Origin: CAVVJA01 sp963801715
GTDB lineage: Bacteria; Actinomycetota; Actinomycetes; Mycobacteriales; Jatrophihabitantaceae
NCBI GenBank assembly: GCA_963801715.1
Contig: CAWDGB010000014.1
Location: forward strand, 248,001-312,000
Direction: 5' to 3'
DNA length: 64,000 nt
Positions within the stretch are counted from its first letter, which is position 1; each line of letters opens with the position of its first letter. Under the pieces are notes generated by a model. The model did no database searches. It worked only from the letters and a program-made list of their open reading frames with translations, and had not been told where the DNA came from. A program made the position numbers and the translations under genes. Of the stretch, positions 7,390 through 17,422 are shown piece by piece.

Positions 7390-8052
7390 TCACCAGCCGC
7401 GGACGCGCCATTCGCCGAGGTGCGGGCGCTCGACACCGAGCGTCGTGTCGTCGCCGTGACCGGGGTAGACCCACGTCTCGTCCGGCAATACGTCGAAGAT
7501 CCGCTGCTCCACGTCGTCGATCAGCGACTGGAAGTCCGCCGGCGTGGTCGTCTTGCCTACTCCGCCAGGGAACAAGCTGTCGCCGGTGAACAGCTGGGGG
7601 GCGCCCGCCGGATCGCGATACAGCACGGCCACGGACCCCGGCGTGTGCCCGCGCAATGCGATCACGTCGAGGGTCAGGTCACCGACGGTGATGGTGTCGC
7701 CGTGCTGGAGGCGCTCGTCGACGGCGACGGGCAAAGCGTCCGCGTCGGCGTCGCCCGCATATATCGCTGCTCCGGCTTCGTCGGCGATGGTCGCGAGCGC
7801 CTGCCAGTGATCTGGATGGCGATGGGTAGTCAGGATGGCCGATATCGGCGGCCCCTCGAAGGTCACCATCTCCCGAATCCGGGGCACCTCGTCGGCGGCG
7901 TCGATGAGCAGGCCTTCGCCCGACGCGGTGCACCGGAGCAGGTAGACGTTGTTCGACAGAGGCCCGACGGCGAGTTTGACGATGGTCAGTGCCGGTAGCC
8001 GTCGGACGTCCATGGGGCCGCCCACCGTGACCCGGCCGGTGTAGTCAGTCAT
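7390..8052 (-). CDS. Metallo-beta-lactamase-fold hydrolase (glyoxalase II-like)
   Basis: A 220-residue MBL-fold protein with the metal-binding motif THRHPDHW (HxHxDH), then GHTPGSVAVLY, TGDSLFPGG and the distal metal ligand in YPGHGDDTT. This set matches the glyoxalase II/YcbL-like branch, which typically hydrolyses thioesters. The substrate here is not evident. It lies 30 bp downstream of the DUF4032 gene on the same strand and may share its transcript. A palindromic repeat follows its stop. Confidence 0.85.
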   Translation of the reverse strand: MTDYTGRVTVGGPMDVRRLPALTIVKLAVGPLSNNVYLLRCTASGEGLLIDAADEVPRIREMVTFEGPPISAILTTHRHPDHWQALATIADEAGAAIYAGDADADALPVAVDERLQHGDTITVGDLTLDVIALRGHTPGSVAVLYRDPAGAPQLFTGDSLFPGGVGKTTTPADFQSLIDDVEQRIFDVLPDETWVYPGHGDDTTLGVERPHLGEWRVRGW

Positions 8053-8082
8053 GATCGGAACGCTAGCGTCCCTCGCTAGCGG

Positions 8083-9339
8083 TCAGTCGACGACGGCGGG
8101 AATCTCCTCGGTCACCGGGCCGGTCAGCACCTCTACCTTGGCTTCCGGCACGAAGCGCAGGACGTTGTCCACGTACGATCTGACGGCCTCATCCCGCCCG
8201 ACATCTGCCCCGCGAGCCTCGGACAGAAACCAGCGATGCTCGTTGATCTCATGGAACAGCTCCGCGTCGGGAAGCTTGCCCCGCAGCTCCGGCGGCACTT
8301 GGTTGAGCGTGCCGTAGAACTTCTCGTCCAGCCAGCGTCGGGCGGCCAGATCCTCCCAGACTTCGCGGCCCAGCCCGTCGGCCCACTTGGCGCGAAACCG
8401 AGCCAGATCGGCCAGCAGGCTGCGGGCCTGGTTCTCCTGCACCCGAAGGCCAGTCAGCTCGAACAGCCGGCGCTGATGGTGGCCCGGATCGACCACCTGG
8501 GTGTGGAAGCGCAATTTGCTGCCGCTGTCGACCGAGCTGATCTCCAACTCGGACACGTCGAACCCGAGCCGGTTGAGGCGTTTGATCCGGTGGTCGATGC
8601 GGTAGCTCTCGTCCCGGCCCACGATCTCATCGCTGGTCAGCTCGGCCCACAGATTCTCGTACTGCGGCGCAAGTGCCATCGCGGTCTCGACCGGATCGAC
8701 ATCCTCGGCGAAGTTCCCGGATGCCTGCAAGTCGAACAATTCGCCCGCGATGTTCTCGGTCGCGATGGTGATGTCGTAATTGCGCTGACCTGGTGACAGC
8801 CGCTCATGGAGTTCGCCGGTCTCAGCGTCGACCAGGTAGGCCGCTAGGGCTCCGGCGTCGCGGCGGAACAACGTGTTCGACAGGGAACAGTCGCCCCAAT
8901 AGAAGCCGGCCAGGTGCAGTCGAACGAACAGCTCCGCCAGTGAGTCCAGGAGGCGGGCCCGCAGATCCGGCAGGCCGCGGCCGGTGAACAGCGACCGGTA
9001 CGGAAGGGAAAACGGCAGGTGCCTGGTGATGAGCAAACCCCCGAGCTCCGTGCCGTCCGGCGCGGTCCGATCGACAACTGTGCCGAACGCGTCGACCGCC
9101 GGAACGCCGCGTTCCGCCAACTCGTGTAGCAGGCGGTGCTCACGCAAGACGAAGCGATCGGTGGCTTCCTTGATCGCGAAGATCTGGTTTTGCGCCCGGA
9201 TGAACCGGACCACGTGCCGAGAGATACCGCGGGGCACCCGGACGATCCGGGGATCGTCCCAGTCAGCAAGGGTTTGGTCGAACGGGAGGTCAAGCAGCTC
9301 GATCGCTGAACCGAGCGTCGTGAGGGTGTAGTCGGCCAT
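8083..9339 (-). CDS. DUF4032 protein with kinase-like fold
   Basis: A 418-residue cytosolic protein. The N-terminal half looks like a lipopolysaccharide-kinase/RIO-type protein kinase fold: FAIKEATDRFVLREHRLL (Lys and Glu), then HLAGFYWGDCSLSNTLF where a catalytic HxD-N is degenerate (WGDCSLSN), then YLVDAETGEL in the DFG position. The C-terminal half fits the actinobacterial DUF4032 region. Biochemical role is unknown. The gene lies between a RIO-kinase gene upstream and the MBL hydrolase downstream, all on the minus strand. Confidence 0.75.
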   Translation of the reverse strand: MADYTLTTLGSAIELLDLPFDQTLADWDDPRIVRVPRGISRHVVRFIRAQNQIFAIKEATDRFVLREHRLLHELAERGVPAVDAFGTVVDRTAPDGTELGGLLITRHLPFSLPYRSLFTGRGLPDLRARLLDSLAELFVRLHLAGFYWGDCSLSNTLFRRDAGALAAYLVDAETGELHERLSPGQRNYDITIATENIAGELFDLQASGNFAEDVDPVETAMALAPQYENLWAELTSDEIVGRDESYRIDHRIKRLNRLGFDVSELEISSVDSGSKLRFHTQVVDPGHHQRRLFELTGLRVQENQARSLLADLARFRAKWADGLGREVWEDLAARRWLDEKFYGTLNQVPPELRGKLPDAELFHEINEHRWFLSEARGADVGRDEAVRSYVDNVLRFVPEAKVEVLTGPVTEEIPAVVD

Positions 9340-9358
9340 GACCGGTCCAGCCTATGAG

Positions 9359-9387
9359 GCCGCGTCCAGGAGGTTGATTGACGCGGC
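9359..9387 (-). terminator. Hairpin between the RIO kinase and DUF4032 genes
   Basis: GCCGCGTC (9359-9366) and GACGCGGC (9380-9387) form a perfect 8-bp stem with a 13-nt loop, 73 bp past the RIO-kinase stop and 20 bp before the DUF4032 start. There is no T-tract. It could be a weak terminator or attenuator. Confidence 0.4.
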
Positions 9388-9459
9388 TCGGAGATTGTCC
9401 GTGCGGATGACGGCAGCGTAGGTGACCGAAGATGGCGGGCACGTTACGGCTCAGCGGTC

Positions 9460-10257
9460 TCACCAGCTCCCGACGGCCTGCGCCATCAGATCACCGAACA
9501 GCAGTTCCGGGTCGATGGCCTCGGCGGAGACGCCACGGGCGGCGAACCAGCGGCAGATATTCACACAGTCGCGGTGGAGGTAGGCCGCGCCCTGCGGGTT
9601 GGCGGCGAGATCGACAATCTGCGGCAGGTCGATCATCACCAGCCGTCCGCGGTGTACCAGCAGGTTGAACGCCGACAGGTCGCCGTGGGCGTAACCAGCG
9701 CGGGCGAGGATATGCATCGCGGTCCGGCATTGCTCGAACAGATCAGCGGCGTCCGAGCCGCTCACCCGGTACTGGGCAAGCCGGGGCGCCGCCGTGCCGT
9801 CGGCCTCCCCGATGAATTCGAGCATCAGCTCGGTCCCGGCGAGCTGCACGGGGTACGGGACGGGCGCCTCGATCGGCCAGAGGGCGCTCAGCGCAGCAAA
9901 TTCCGCGGCCGCCCACTGACCGGCTAGCAGCTCGCGCCCGAACTCGGTGCGCCGGGCCATCGCGCGGGTCTCGCGGCTACGGCGCACCCGCCGGCCTTCG
10001 GTGTAACCCGCGTCCCGTTGGAACATGCGGCGTTCGGCCGGCCGGTACCGCTTGGCGGCGAGCAGAGTGCCCGGGGCGCCTGGCACACCACGATGGACCA
10101 GATGGACGTCGGCCTCTTTGCCGGTCTTGAGGATGCCCAGCTCGGTGTCGAGCGCGGACAGTTCGGTGACGACCCAGCCCGGACGCGGGTCAGGACCGTG
10201 GGTGGCGACGTCCCAGCTGGAGTACGGGCGAACGTCGTCGGGGTCGGGCAAATGCAC
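9460..10257 (-). CDS. RIO-type serine/threonine protein kinase
   Basis: A 265-residue protein with a full RIO kinase signature: ILKTGKEADVHLV (nucleotide loop), LLAAKRYRPAERRMFQRD (catalytic Lys), YAHGDLSAFNLLVHRG (catalytic loop) and MIDLPQIVD (metal-binding loop). In archaea and eukaryotes RIO proteins act in ribosome maturation. Bacterial members are poorly characterised, so the target is unknown. It starts at an ATG 270 bp from the divergent ung gene. Confidence 0.87.
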   Translation of the reverse strand: MHLPDPDDVRPYSSWDVATHGPDPRPGWVVTELSALDTELGILKTGKEADVHLVHRGVPGAPGTLLAAKRYRPAERRMFQRDAGYTEGRRVRRSRETRAMARRTEFGRELLAGQWAAAEFAALSALWPIEAPVPYPVQLAGTELMLEFIGEADGTAAPRLAQYRVSGSDAADLFEQCRTAMHILARAGYAHGDLSAFNLLVHRGRLVMIDLPQIVDLAANPQGAAYLHRDCVNICRWFAARGVSAEAIDPELLFGDLMAQAVGSW

Positions 10258-10526
10258 TGGAGATTCTCCTCGGCAGGGCCGCGCCCGCCGTGGATCGAGG
10301 CGGCGTCAGCGCGACAGCGGACGGGTGGCGGAGCGCACCCGGGCAACGTTCATCGACACGGGACCCCTCCTCTCCGTCCTGGGCACGCACCGGCGGCTGC
10401 CTCGACCGTTCATGGTGGCGTTTCCTATCGGCGTCCGCAATCGGATTTTGCGAGGGGTGCGGTCGAGGACCTCGGTGGTGCTTATCGCCGCTGGCTCCCG
10501 TGCATCGAGCGGCTGGCGGCCTGACT

Positions 10527-11217
10527 ATGGTGACCGGCGTGTCCGCGCGTTCGCTCGAGGAGCTCGTGGAGGCGGGCTGGGCCGAGGCTCTCGCGCCCGT
10601 GGCCAAGCAGATCGCGGCGATGGGCGAGTTCCTGCGGGCCGAAGTCGCGGCCGGACGGACCTACCTGCCGGCTGGAACGAACGTGCTACGCGCGTTCACC
10701 CAGCCCTTCGCCGAGGTTCGGGTGCTGATCGTCGGGCAGGATCCGTACCCCACGCCCGGCCATCCGGTCGGGCTGTCGTTCTCCGTGCCACCCGACGTCC
10801 GGCCGCTGCCGCGCAGCCTGCAGAACATCTACCGCGAGCTGCACACGGATCTCGGGCTACCCGCCCCGCGCACTGGCGACCTGTCGGCCTGGGCCGAGCA
10901 CGGGGTGTTGTTGCTCAACCGGGTTCTCACCGTTACCCCGGGGCGCCCGGCGTCCCATCGGGGTAAGGGTTGGGAGACAGGTGACCGACCAGGCGATCCG
11001 TGCTCTCGTGGCGCGCGACACGCCGTTAGTCGCCATCCTGTGGGGACGGGACGCGCAGACGCTGCGACCCCAGCTGGGCGACGTGCCCCGGATCGAATCG
11101 GCGCATCCGAGCCCGATGTCGGCCGATCGCGGCTTCTTCGGCTCGCGGCCGTTCAGCCGGAGCAATGCCATGCTCACCGGTGCGGGTGCGGATGCCGTGG
11201 ACTGGCGGCTCACCTGA
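10527..11217 (+). CDS. ung: Uracil-DNA glycosylase, frameshifted
   Basis: Family-1 UDG, which removes uracil from DNA in base-excision repair. The first frame carries LIVGQDPYPTPGHPVGLSFS (catalytic Asp) and LLLNRVLTV. It then loses similarity after RPASHRGKGWE. The frame one base later continues VTDQAIRALVARDTPLVAI through HPSPMSADRGFFGSRPFS (catalytic His loop) to a stop at 11217. Deleting one base at about 10978 (GAG-A-CAG to GAG-CAG) rejoins the two halves into about 229 residues. Either a sequencing insertion or a recent inactivating mutation is possible. The start is an ATG at 10527, with a GTG immediately after. Confidence 0.85.
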
Positions 11218-11335
11218 TCCGCTATCCGTCCGCCGAACGACATGCAGATTCCGTTGCCGGACCACGAGATATGCATAGCGAGGCGGCAAAGGGCAAGGGA
11301 ATGGCGATGTCGGTGCCGATCGTTAGGCTCAATAG

Positions 11336-11353
11336 CGCCCGCTCTCGCGGGCG
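11336..11353 (+). terminator. GC hairpin between ung and uvrA
   Basis: CGCCCGC / GCGGGCG with a TCTC loop is a perfect 7-bp stem 119 bp after ung and 36 bp before the uvrA start. No T-run follows. It may terminate ung transcription or sit in the uvrA leader. No LexA/SOS box was recognised nearby. Confidence 0.4.
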
Positions 11354-11388
11354 TCGCTGCCGTGTGCCTGCCTGACCGAGAGAAGACT

Positions 11389-14327
11389 GTGGCTGACCAG
11401 CTGATCGTTCGGGGTGCTCGCGAGCACAACCTGAAGGACATTCACGTCGAGCTGCCGCGTGATGCGCTGATCGTCTTCACCGGCCTGTCCGGCTCCGGCA
11501 AGTCGAGCCTGGCTTTCGACACGATCTTCGCCGAGGGCCAGCGTCGCTACGTGGAGTCGCTGTCCGCATACGCGAGGCAGTTCCTCGGGCAGATGGACAA
11601 GCCCGACGTCGACTTCATCGAGGGGCTGTCCCCGGCGGTGTCGATCGACCAGAAGTCGACGAGCCGCAACCCGCGCTCGACGGTGGGCACGATCACCGAG
11701 GTCTATGACTATCTCCGGCTGCTGTTCGCCCGTATCGGGCGGCCGCATTGCCCCATCTGTGGGGAACCGATCACCAAGCAGACCCCGCAGCAGATCGTCG
11801 ATCGCATTCTCGAGATGCCTGACGGCACCCGGTTCCAGATCCTGGCCCCGGTGATCCGGGAGCGAAAAGGCGAGTACGTCGACCTGTTCAACGACTTGCA
11901 GATCAAGGGGTACTCGCGGGTCCGGGTGGACGGCGTCGTGCACTCGCTCACCGACCCGCCGCGGCTGAAGAAGCAGGAAAAGCACACGATCGAGGCGGTT
12001 GTCGACCGGCTGACGGCCAAGACAACCAGCAAGCAGCGCATTACCGACTCGGTCGAGACGGCACTAGGTCTGGCCGGTGGCATGGTGATCCTCGACTTCG
12101 TCGACCTGCCGGACGACGACCCGCACCGTGAACGTCGCTATTCCGAGCGGCTCGCTTGCCCGAACAATCATCCGCTGGCCATCGACGAGCTCGAGCCACG
12201 GTCGTTCTCGTTCAACTCGCCATTCGGCGCCTGTCCGGTCTGCACCGGGCTCGGGACCCGGAAAGAGGTCGACCCTGAGCTCGTCGTCCCCGATCCGGAG
12301 GCCACCCTGGGCGACGGGGCGATCGCGCCGTGGGCAGGCGGTCAGACGAGCGAATACTTCCTGCGGCTGCTGCAAGGTGTGGCCGACGCCGAAGGCTTCG
12401 GCCTGGACACGCCGTGGGAGCGACTCCCGGCCCGAGCCCAGAAGGCCGTCTTGCACGGCCTGGACGAGCAGGTGCATGTCCGGTACCGGAACCGCTACGG
12501 CCGCGATCGCTCGTACTACGCCAGCTACGAGGGGGTCGTCCCGTGGATCGAGCGCCGGCACGCGGAGACCGATAGCGACTACGCCCGCGAAAAGTACGAG
12601 GGCTACATGCGGGAGGTGCCCTGCCCAGCCTGTCAGGGCACCCGGCTGAAGCCCGAGATCCTGGCGGTCACGATCGCGGATCGGTCTATCGCCGACGTGG
12701 CCGCGCTGTCCATTGGCGAGGCCGCCGACTTTCTCCGGCACGTCCAGCTCACCGACCGCGAGCGGTTCATCGCCGAGCGGGTGCTGAAGGAAGTGCAGTC
12801 CCGGCTGGGGTTCCTGGTCGACGTCGGGCTCGACTACCTCTCCCTCGATCGCGCCGCGGCCACACTGGCCGGCGGCGAGGCTCAGCGGATCAGGCTCGCC
12901 ACGCAGATCGGATCCGGTCTCGTGGGCGTGCTCTATGTCCTTGACGAGCCGTCGATCGGGCTGCATCAGCGGGACAACCATCGGCTGATCGAGACGTTGC
13001 TCCGGCTGCGGGACATCGGCAACACGCTGATCGTCGTCGAACACGACGAGGACACCATCCGAACGGCCGACTGGGTGGTCGACATCGGACCGAGGGCCGG
13101 CGAGCAGGGCGGAAACATCGTGGTATCCGGTTCCGTGCCGGACCTGCTCGCGTCGACGGAGTCGCTGACCGGCGCCTATCTGTCTGGCCGTCGCACGATA
13201 GCCGTGCCACTGATCCGCCGGCCGCGGCAGCGCGGGAAAGAGCTGGTCGTCGAAGGCGCGCGCGAACACAATCTGCGCAACATCGACGTGGCGTTCCCGC
13301 TGGGATGCTTCGTGGCAATCACCGGGGTGAGCGGATCCGGCAAGTCGACCCTGGTGAACGACATCCTCTACACGGCGCTCGCCAACAAGATCAATGGAGC
13401 CAAGCTGCCACCGGGCCGGCACAAGCGGGTGCGCGGCATCGACCAGCTGGACAAGGTCGTCGGTGTCGACCAGTCGCCGATCGGCCGCACTCCACGGTCC
13501 AACCCGGCCACCTACACCGGCGTGTTCGACCACATCCGCAAGCTGTTCGCGGAGACGACCGAGGCCAAGATCCGCGGCTATCAGCAGGGACGATTCTCCT
13601 TCAACGTCAAGGGCGGCCGCTGCGAGAACTGCGCCGGCGACGGCACGATCAAGATCGAGATGAACTTCCTGCCGGACGTCTACGTGCCCTGCGAGGTCTG
13701 CAGGGGTGCCCGGTACAACCGCGAGACCCTCGAGGTGCACTACAAGGGGAAGACGATCTCCGAGGTGCTGGAGATGCCCATCGACGAGGCGGCCCAGTTC
13801 TTCCGGCCGATCAGCAAGATCGCTCGCCACCTCGACACTCTCGTCGACGTCGGGCTCGGCTATGTCCGGCTCGGGCAGCCGGCGCCCACCCTGTCGGGCG
13901 GCGAGGCCCAGCGGGTCAAGCTCGCGTCGGAGCTACAGAAGCGCTCGACCGGGCGCACGATCTACGTGCTGGACGAGCCGACGACAGGCTTGCACTTCGA
14001 GGACGTGAACAAGCTGCTCGGGGTGCTGCAGTCACTCGTCGACAAGGGCAACACCGTCCTGGTCATCGAGCACAACCTGGACGTGATCAAGACCGCCGAC
14101 TGGGTCATCGACCTGGGTCCCGAAGGCGGGTCTGGCGGCGGATGTGTCGTGGCGACGGGGACACCGGAGCAGGTGGCGGCCGAGCCGGCATCCCACACCG
14201 GCCACTATCTGCGGCGGGTACTCGACGTGCCGGCCCGGCCGACGCCGCTGCGCGAAGGCGGACCGCCGGAGCGTCTCGGACCAACTCCGCCGCTGCCCGG
14301 CCGTCCGCCGCCCGTACCCGACGGTGA
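11389..14327 (+). CDS. uvrA: Excinuclease ABC subunit A
   Basis: Damage-recognition ATPase of nucleotide excision repair. Two ABC ATPase modules are visible: Walker A GLSGSGKSS and signature LAGGEAQRIRLATQ in the first, GVSGSGKST and LSGGEAQRVKLASE in the second. Zinc-binding cysteine clusters are at CPICGEPI, CPACQGTR, CENCAGDGT and CEVCRGARY. Start GTG at 11389. Similarity to UvrA ends about 14220 (HTGHYLRRVL, about 944 residues). The open frame then continues out of phase through the add gene to 14928. I end the gene at the TGA of the GTGA junction with add, which needs one missing base near the 3' end. Confidence 0.9.
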
Positions 14328-15496
14328 GCGCGCTAGCTTCTTTCATCGCGGGCCTACCGAAGGCCGAACTGCACGTGCACCACGTCGGATCGGCGTCGCC
14401 GCGGATCGTCGCCGACTTGGCCGCGCGGCACGCCGGGTCGACCCCGGTGCCCGCCGACCAGGAACGTCTCCGCGAGTACTTCGTCTTTCGGGATTTCGCG
14501 CACTTCATCGAGGTGTATCTGTCGGTCGTCGACCTCATTCGCGATCCCCAGGACGTGTGGACGCTCACCTACGAGGTGGCCCAGGAGCTGGCCGCCCAAC
14601 AGGTCCGGTACGCGGAGCTGACAGTCACCCCGTACTCCTCCATTCACCGCGGCATCGCCGCCGAGGCCTTCTGCGAGGCCATCGAGGACGCTCGCGTTCG
14701 GGCCGAGGCCGACCACGGGGTGGTCTTACGGTGGTGCTTCGACATCCCAGGGGAAGCCGGCCTGCAGTCCGCCGAGGTCACCTTGGATGCCGCGTTGCGA
14801 CATCGACCCGACGGACTGGTCAGCTTCGGGCTGGGTGGTCCGGAGGTCGGTGTCGGCCGGGAGCAGTTCGCCCCCTACTTCGCGCGGGCCCGCGCAGCGG
14901 GGTTGCACAGTGTGCCGCACGCCGGTGAGTCGACCGGTCCGCAGTCGATCTGGGATGCGCTGCGCCATCTCGGCGCCGAGCGGATCGGGCACGGCATCGC
15001 CGCGGCGCGCGATCCGGAACTGCTCGGCTACCTGGCCGAGCATCGCGTTCCGCTCGAAGTGTGCCTGACGTCGAACGTATGCACCCGTTCCGTCCCGTCC
15101 CTAGCGCAACACCCACTTCCGGCCCTGGTCGCGGCCGGCCTGCCGGTGACGATCAACTCCGACGACCCGCCAATGTTCGCGACCACGCTGAACCGGGAAT
15201 ACGAGATTGCGGCACTGCTGCTCGGACTGGACGAATCCGGAGTGGCCGAGCTGGCCCGAGCCGCGGTGCGCGCGTCGTTCTTGGACGCCGCGGGCCAGGA
15301 CGCGCTGCTTGGCGAGATTGGCCGATACGCGGCTCAGCAACGGCGTGGCCTGATTAGGCTCGACCTGTGCCTGATCCGTCCACGTACCGCCCGGCACCAG
15401 GCACCATTCCAGTCGATGCCGGGGTGTACCGCTTCCGGGACGCCCGCGGGCGGGTCATCTACGTGGGAAAGGCGAAGAGCCTTCGGCAGCGGCTGA
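14324..15496 (+). CDS. add: Adenosine deaminase
   Basis: TIM-barrel amidohydrolase converting adenosine to inosine. It has the metal site LPKAELHVHHVGS, where most relatives have HLHG, so the second half of the motif is altered. HAGESTGPQSIWDAL (catalytic Glu), RIGHGIAA and the metal Asp in TINSDDPPMF are also present. The start is the GTG at 14324 at the uvrA junction. Family similarity ends about 15345 (LLGEIGRYAAQQ), roughly 340 residues. The last 45 or so codons overlap uvrC out of frame, so the true stop is uncertain. It may belong to the adenosine-deaminase-like branch, given the HVHHVG change. Confidence 0.82.
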   Translation: MSALASFIAGLPKAELHVHHVGSASPRIVADLAARHAGSTPVPADQERLREYFVFRDFAHFIEVYLSVVDLIRDPQDVWTLTYEVAQELAAQQVRYAELTVTPYSSIHRGIAAEAFCEAIEDARVRAEADHGVVLRWCFDIPGEAGLQSAEVTLDAALRHRPDGLVSFGLGGPEVGVGREQFAPYFARARAAGLHSVPHAGESTGPQSIWDALRHLGAERIGHGIAAARDPELLGYLAEHRVPLEVCLTSNVCTRSVPSLAQHPLPALVAAGLPVTINSDDPPMFATTLNREYEIAALLLGLDESGVAELARAAVRASFLDAAGQDALLGEIGRYAAQQRRGLIRLDLCLIRPRTARHQAPFQSMPGCTASGTPAGGSSTWERRRAFGSG

Positions 15497-17422
15497 ATTC
15501 CTACTTCGCGGACGTCACCGCATTACATCCGCGGACCCGGCAGATGGTGACGACGGCTGCCAGCGTCGAGTGGACGGTGGTACAGACCGAGGTCGAGGCG
15601 CTCCAGCTCGAGTACACCTGGATCAAGGAGTTCGAACCGCGCTTCAACGTGCGGTATCGGGACGACAAGTCCTATCCCTCGCTAGCTGTCACCCTCTACG
15701 AGGAGTTCCCGCGGCTTCAGGTCATGAGGGGACCGAAGCGGAAGGGCGTCCGGTACTTCGGGCCCTACTCCCATGCGTGGGCCATAAGGGAGACCCTGGA
15801 TCTGTTGCTTCGAGTCTTCCCGGCCCGCACCTGCTCGGCCGGCGTCTTGAAGCGCGCCGGCCAGATCGGACGGCCCTGCCTGCTCGGCTACATCGGCAAG
15901 TGCAGCGCGCCGTGCGTGGGCCGGGTGAGCGCGCAGGAGCACCGCCGCATCGTCGAGGATTTCTGCGATTTCATGGCCGGCAAGACCGACGTGATGATCA
16001 AGCGGCTGCAGCGGCAGATGGCCGAGGCGAGCGCGCAGCTCGAGTTCGAGCGGGCCGCCCGGCTGCGCGACGACCTGGACGCCCTCCGCCGCGCGATGGA
16101 GAAGCAGGCGGTCGTCTTCGCCGACGGCACGGATGCCGACGTCGTTGCCTTCGCGCAGGATGATCTCGAGGCAGCCGTCCAGGTGTTCCACGTCCGCGGT
16201 GGACGGGTACGCGGCGAACGGGGCTGGACGATCGACAAGGCCGCTACCGTCGACGGAACGTCCGGTGTGCCGGAGCTGGTCGAGCAGTTCGTCGCCCAGT
16301 TCTACGGGAGCTCCGGGGACGCGGATGGCGCCGAGGGCGGTGGGATGGACGGGGCGGGCATCCCCCGCGAGATCCTGGTGCCGGAGCTACCCGCGAATGC
16401 CGGCGTGCTCGTGGAGTGGCTGTCCGCTCAGCGCGGCAGCCGGGTATCGCTGCGGGTACCGCAGCGCGGCGACAAACGAGCGCTGATGGAGACGGTGGCG
16501 CGCAACGCGGCTCAGGCATTCGCCCAGCACAAGCTCCGCCGCGCGTCTGATCTCACCGCCAGGTCGCAGGCGCTGAGCGAGCTTTCGGATGCGCTCGGTC
16601 TCGCGGAAGCGCCGCTACGGATCGAATGCTTCGACGTCAGCCACGTGCAGGGCACCAATGTGGTCGCCAGCATGGTGGTATTCGAGGACGGGCTGCCCCG
16701 CAAGAGCGAGTATCGGCGCTTTGCGATGCGCACCGGGGGTGGCGACACCGACTGGATCGCCGAGGCGGTACGGCGGCGCTTCGCCCGGTATCTCGATGCG
16801 CAGGTGGCGGTCGGTGCGCTGGACGCCGCGGCGCCCGACGCGGAGGCCGCGGCCCGGGGTGGGATCGACCCGGAAACCGGCCGGCCGCGCAAGTTCGCCT
16901 ACCCGCCGAATCTCGTGGTGGTCGACGGCGGTGCGCCGCAAGTCGCCGCGGCGCAGGCGGTGCTCGACGATCTCGGGGTCGACGACGTCGCGCTGATCGG
17001 CCTGGCCAAGCGGCTGGAAGAGGTATGGCTGCCGAGGGAGCCGTACCCCGTCATCCTGCCTCGCAGCTCCGAGGGGTTGTATCTGCTGCAACGGGTCCGG
17101 GACGAGGCGCATCGTTTCGCCATCACCTTCCACCGGCAGCGGCGCTCCAAGGCGATGACGATGTCGGTGCTGGACGGCATCCCCGGTCTGGGCGAGACCA
17201 GACGCAAGGCCCTCGTCGCGCGGTTCGGCTCGCTCAGGCGGCTGCGGTCGGCCTCGATGGCCGACTTGCTCGACGGTTCCCGGCATCGGGCCGCAGACCG
17301 CCGAGGCGATCCGGGCCGCACTGGCCGCCGACCGCGAGAGCCGGGAGCCGGCCGTCAATGTCACGACCGGAGAGGTGTTGGAGATCGAGGAGGCGGACGA
17401 CACCGGTGATGGCAGCGGCTGA
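15367..17422 (+). CDS. uvrC: Excinuclease ABC subunit C, frameshift near 3' end
   Basis: Dual-incision nuclease of nucleotide excision repair. The N-terminal GIY-YIG domain (DAGVYRFRDARGRVIYVGKA), the UVR motif region (LEFERAARLRDDLDAL) and the RNase H-like domain (RIECFDVSHVQGTNVVASMV, PNLVVVDGGAPQVAAA) are intact. In the C-terminal helix-hairpin-helix the frame breaks: removing one G at about 17275 turns DGSRHRAADR into DVPGIGPQTAEAI, the expected HhH, and the protein ends at 17422. The uncorrected frame stops at 17409. GTG start at 15367; it overlaps the run-on end of add and the start of rapZ. Confidence 0.9.

Noticed and set aside
11218..11388. LexA/SOS box upstream of uvrA
   Set aside because: No actinobacterial SOS palindrome (GAAC-N4-GTTC type) is present in the leader.
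12064..13830. A 588-codon open frame on the minus strand opposite uvrA
   Set aside because: Antisense to conserved ABC and zinc motifs of UvrA; the composition fits a mirror of GC-rich codons.
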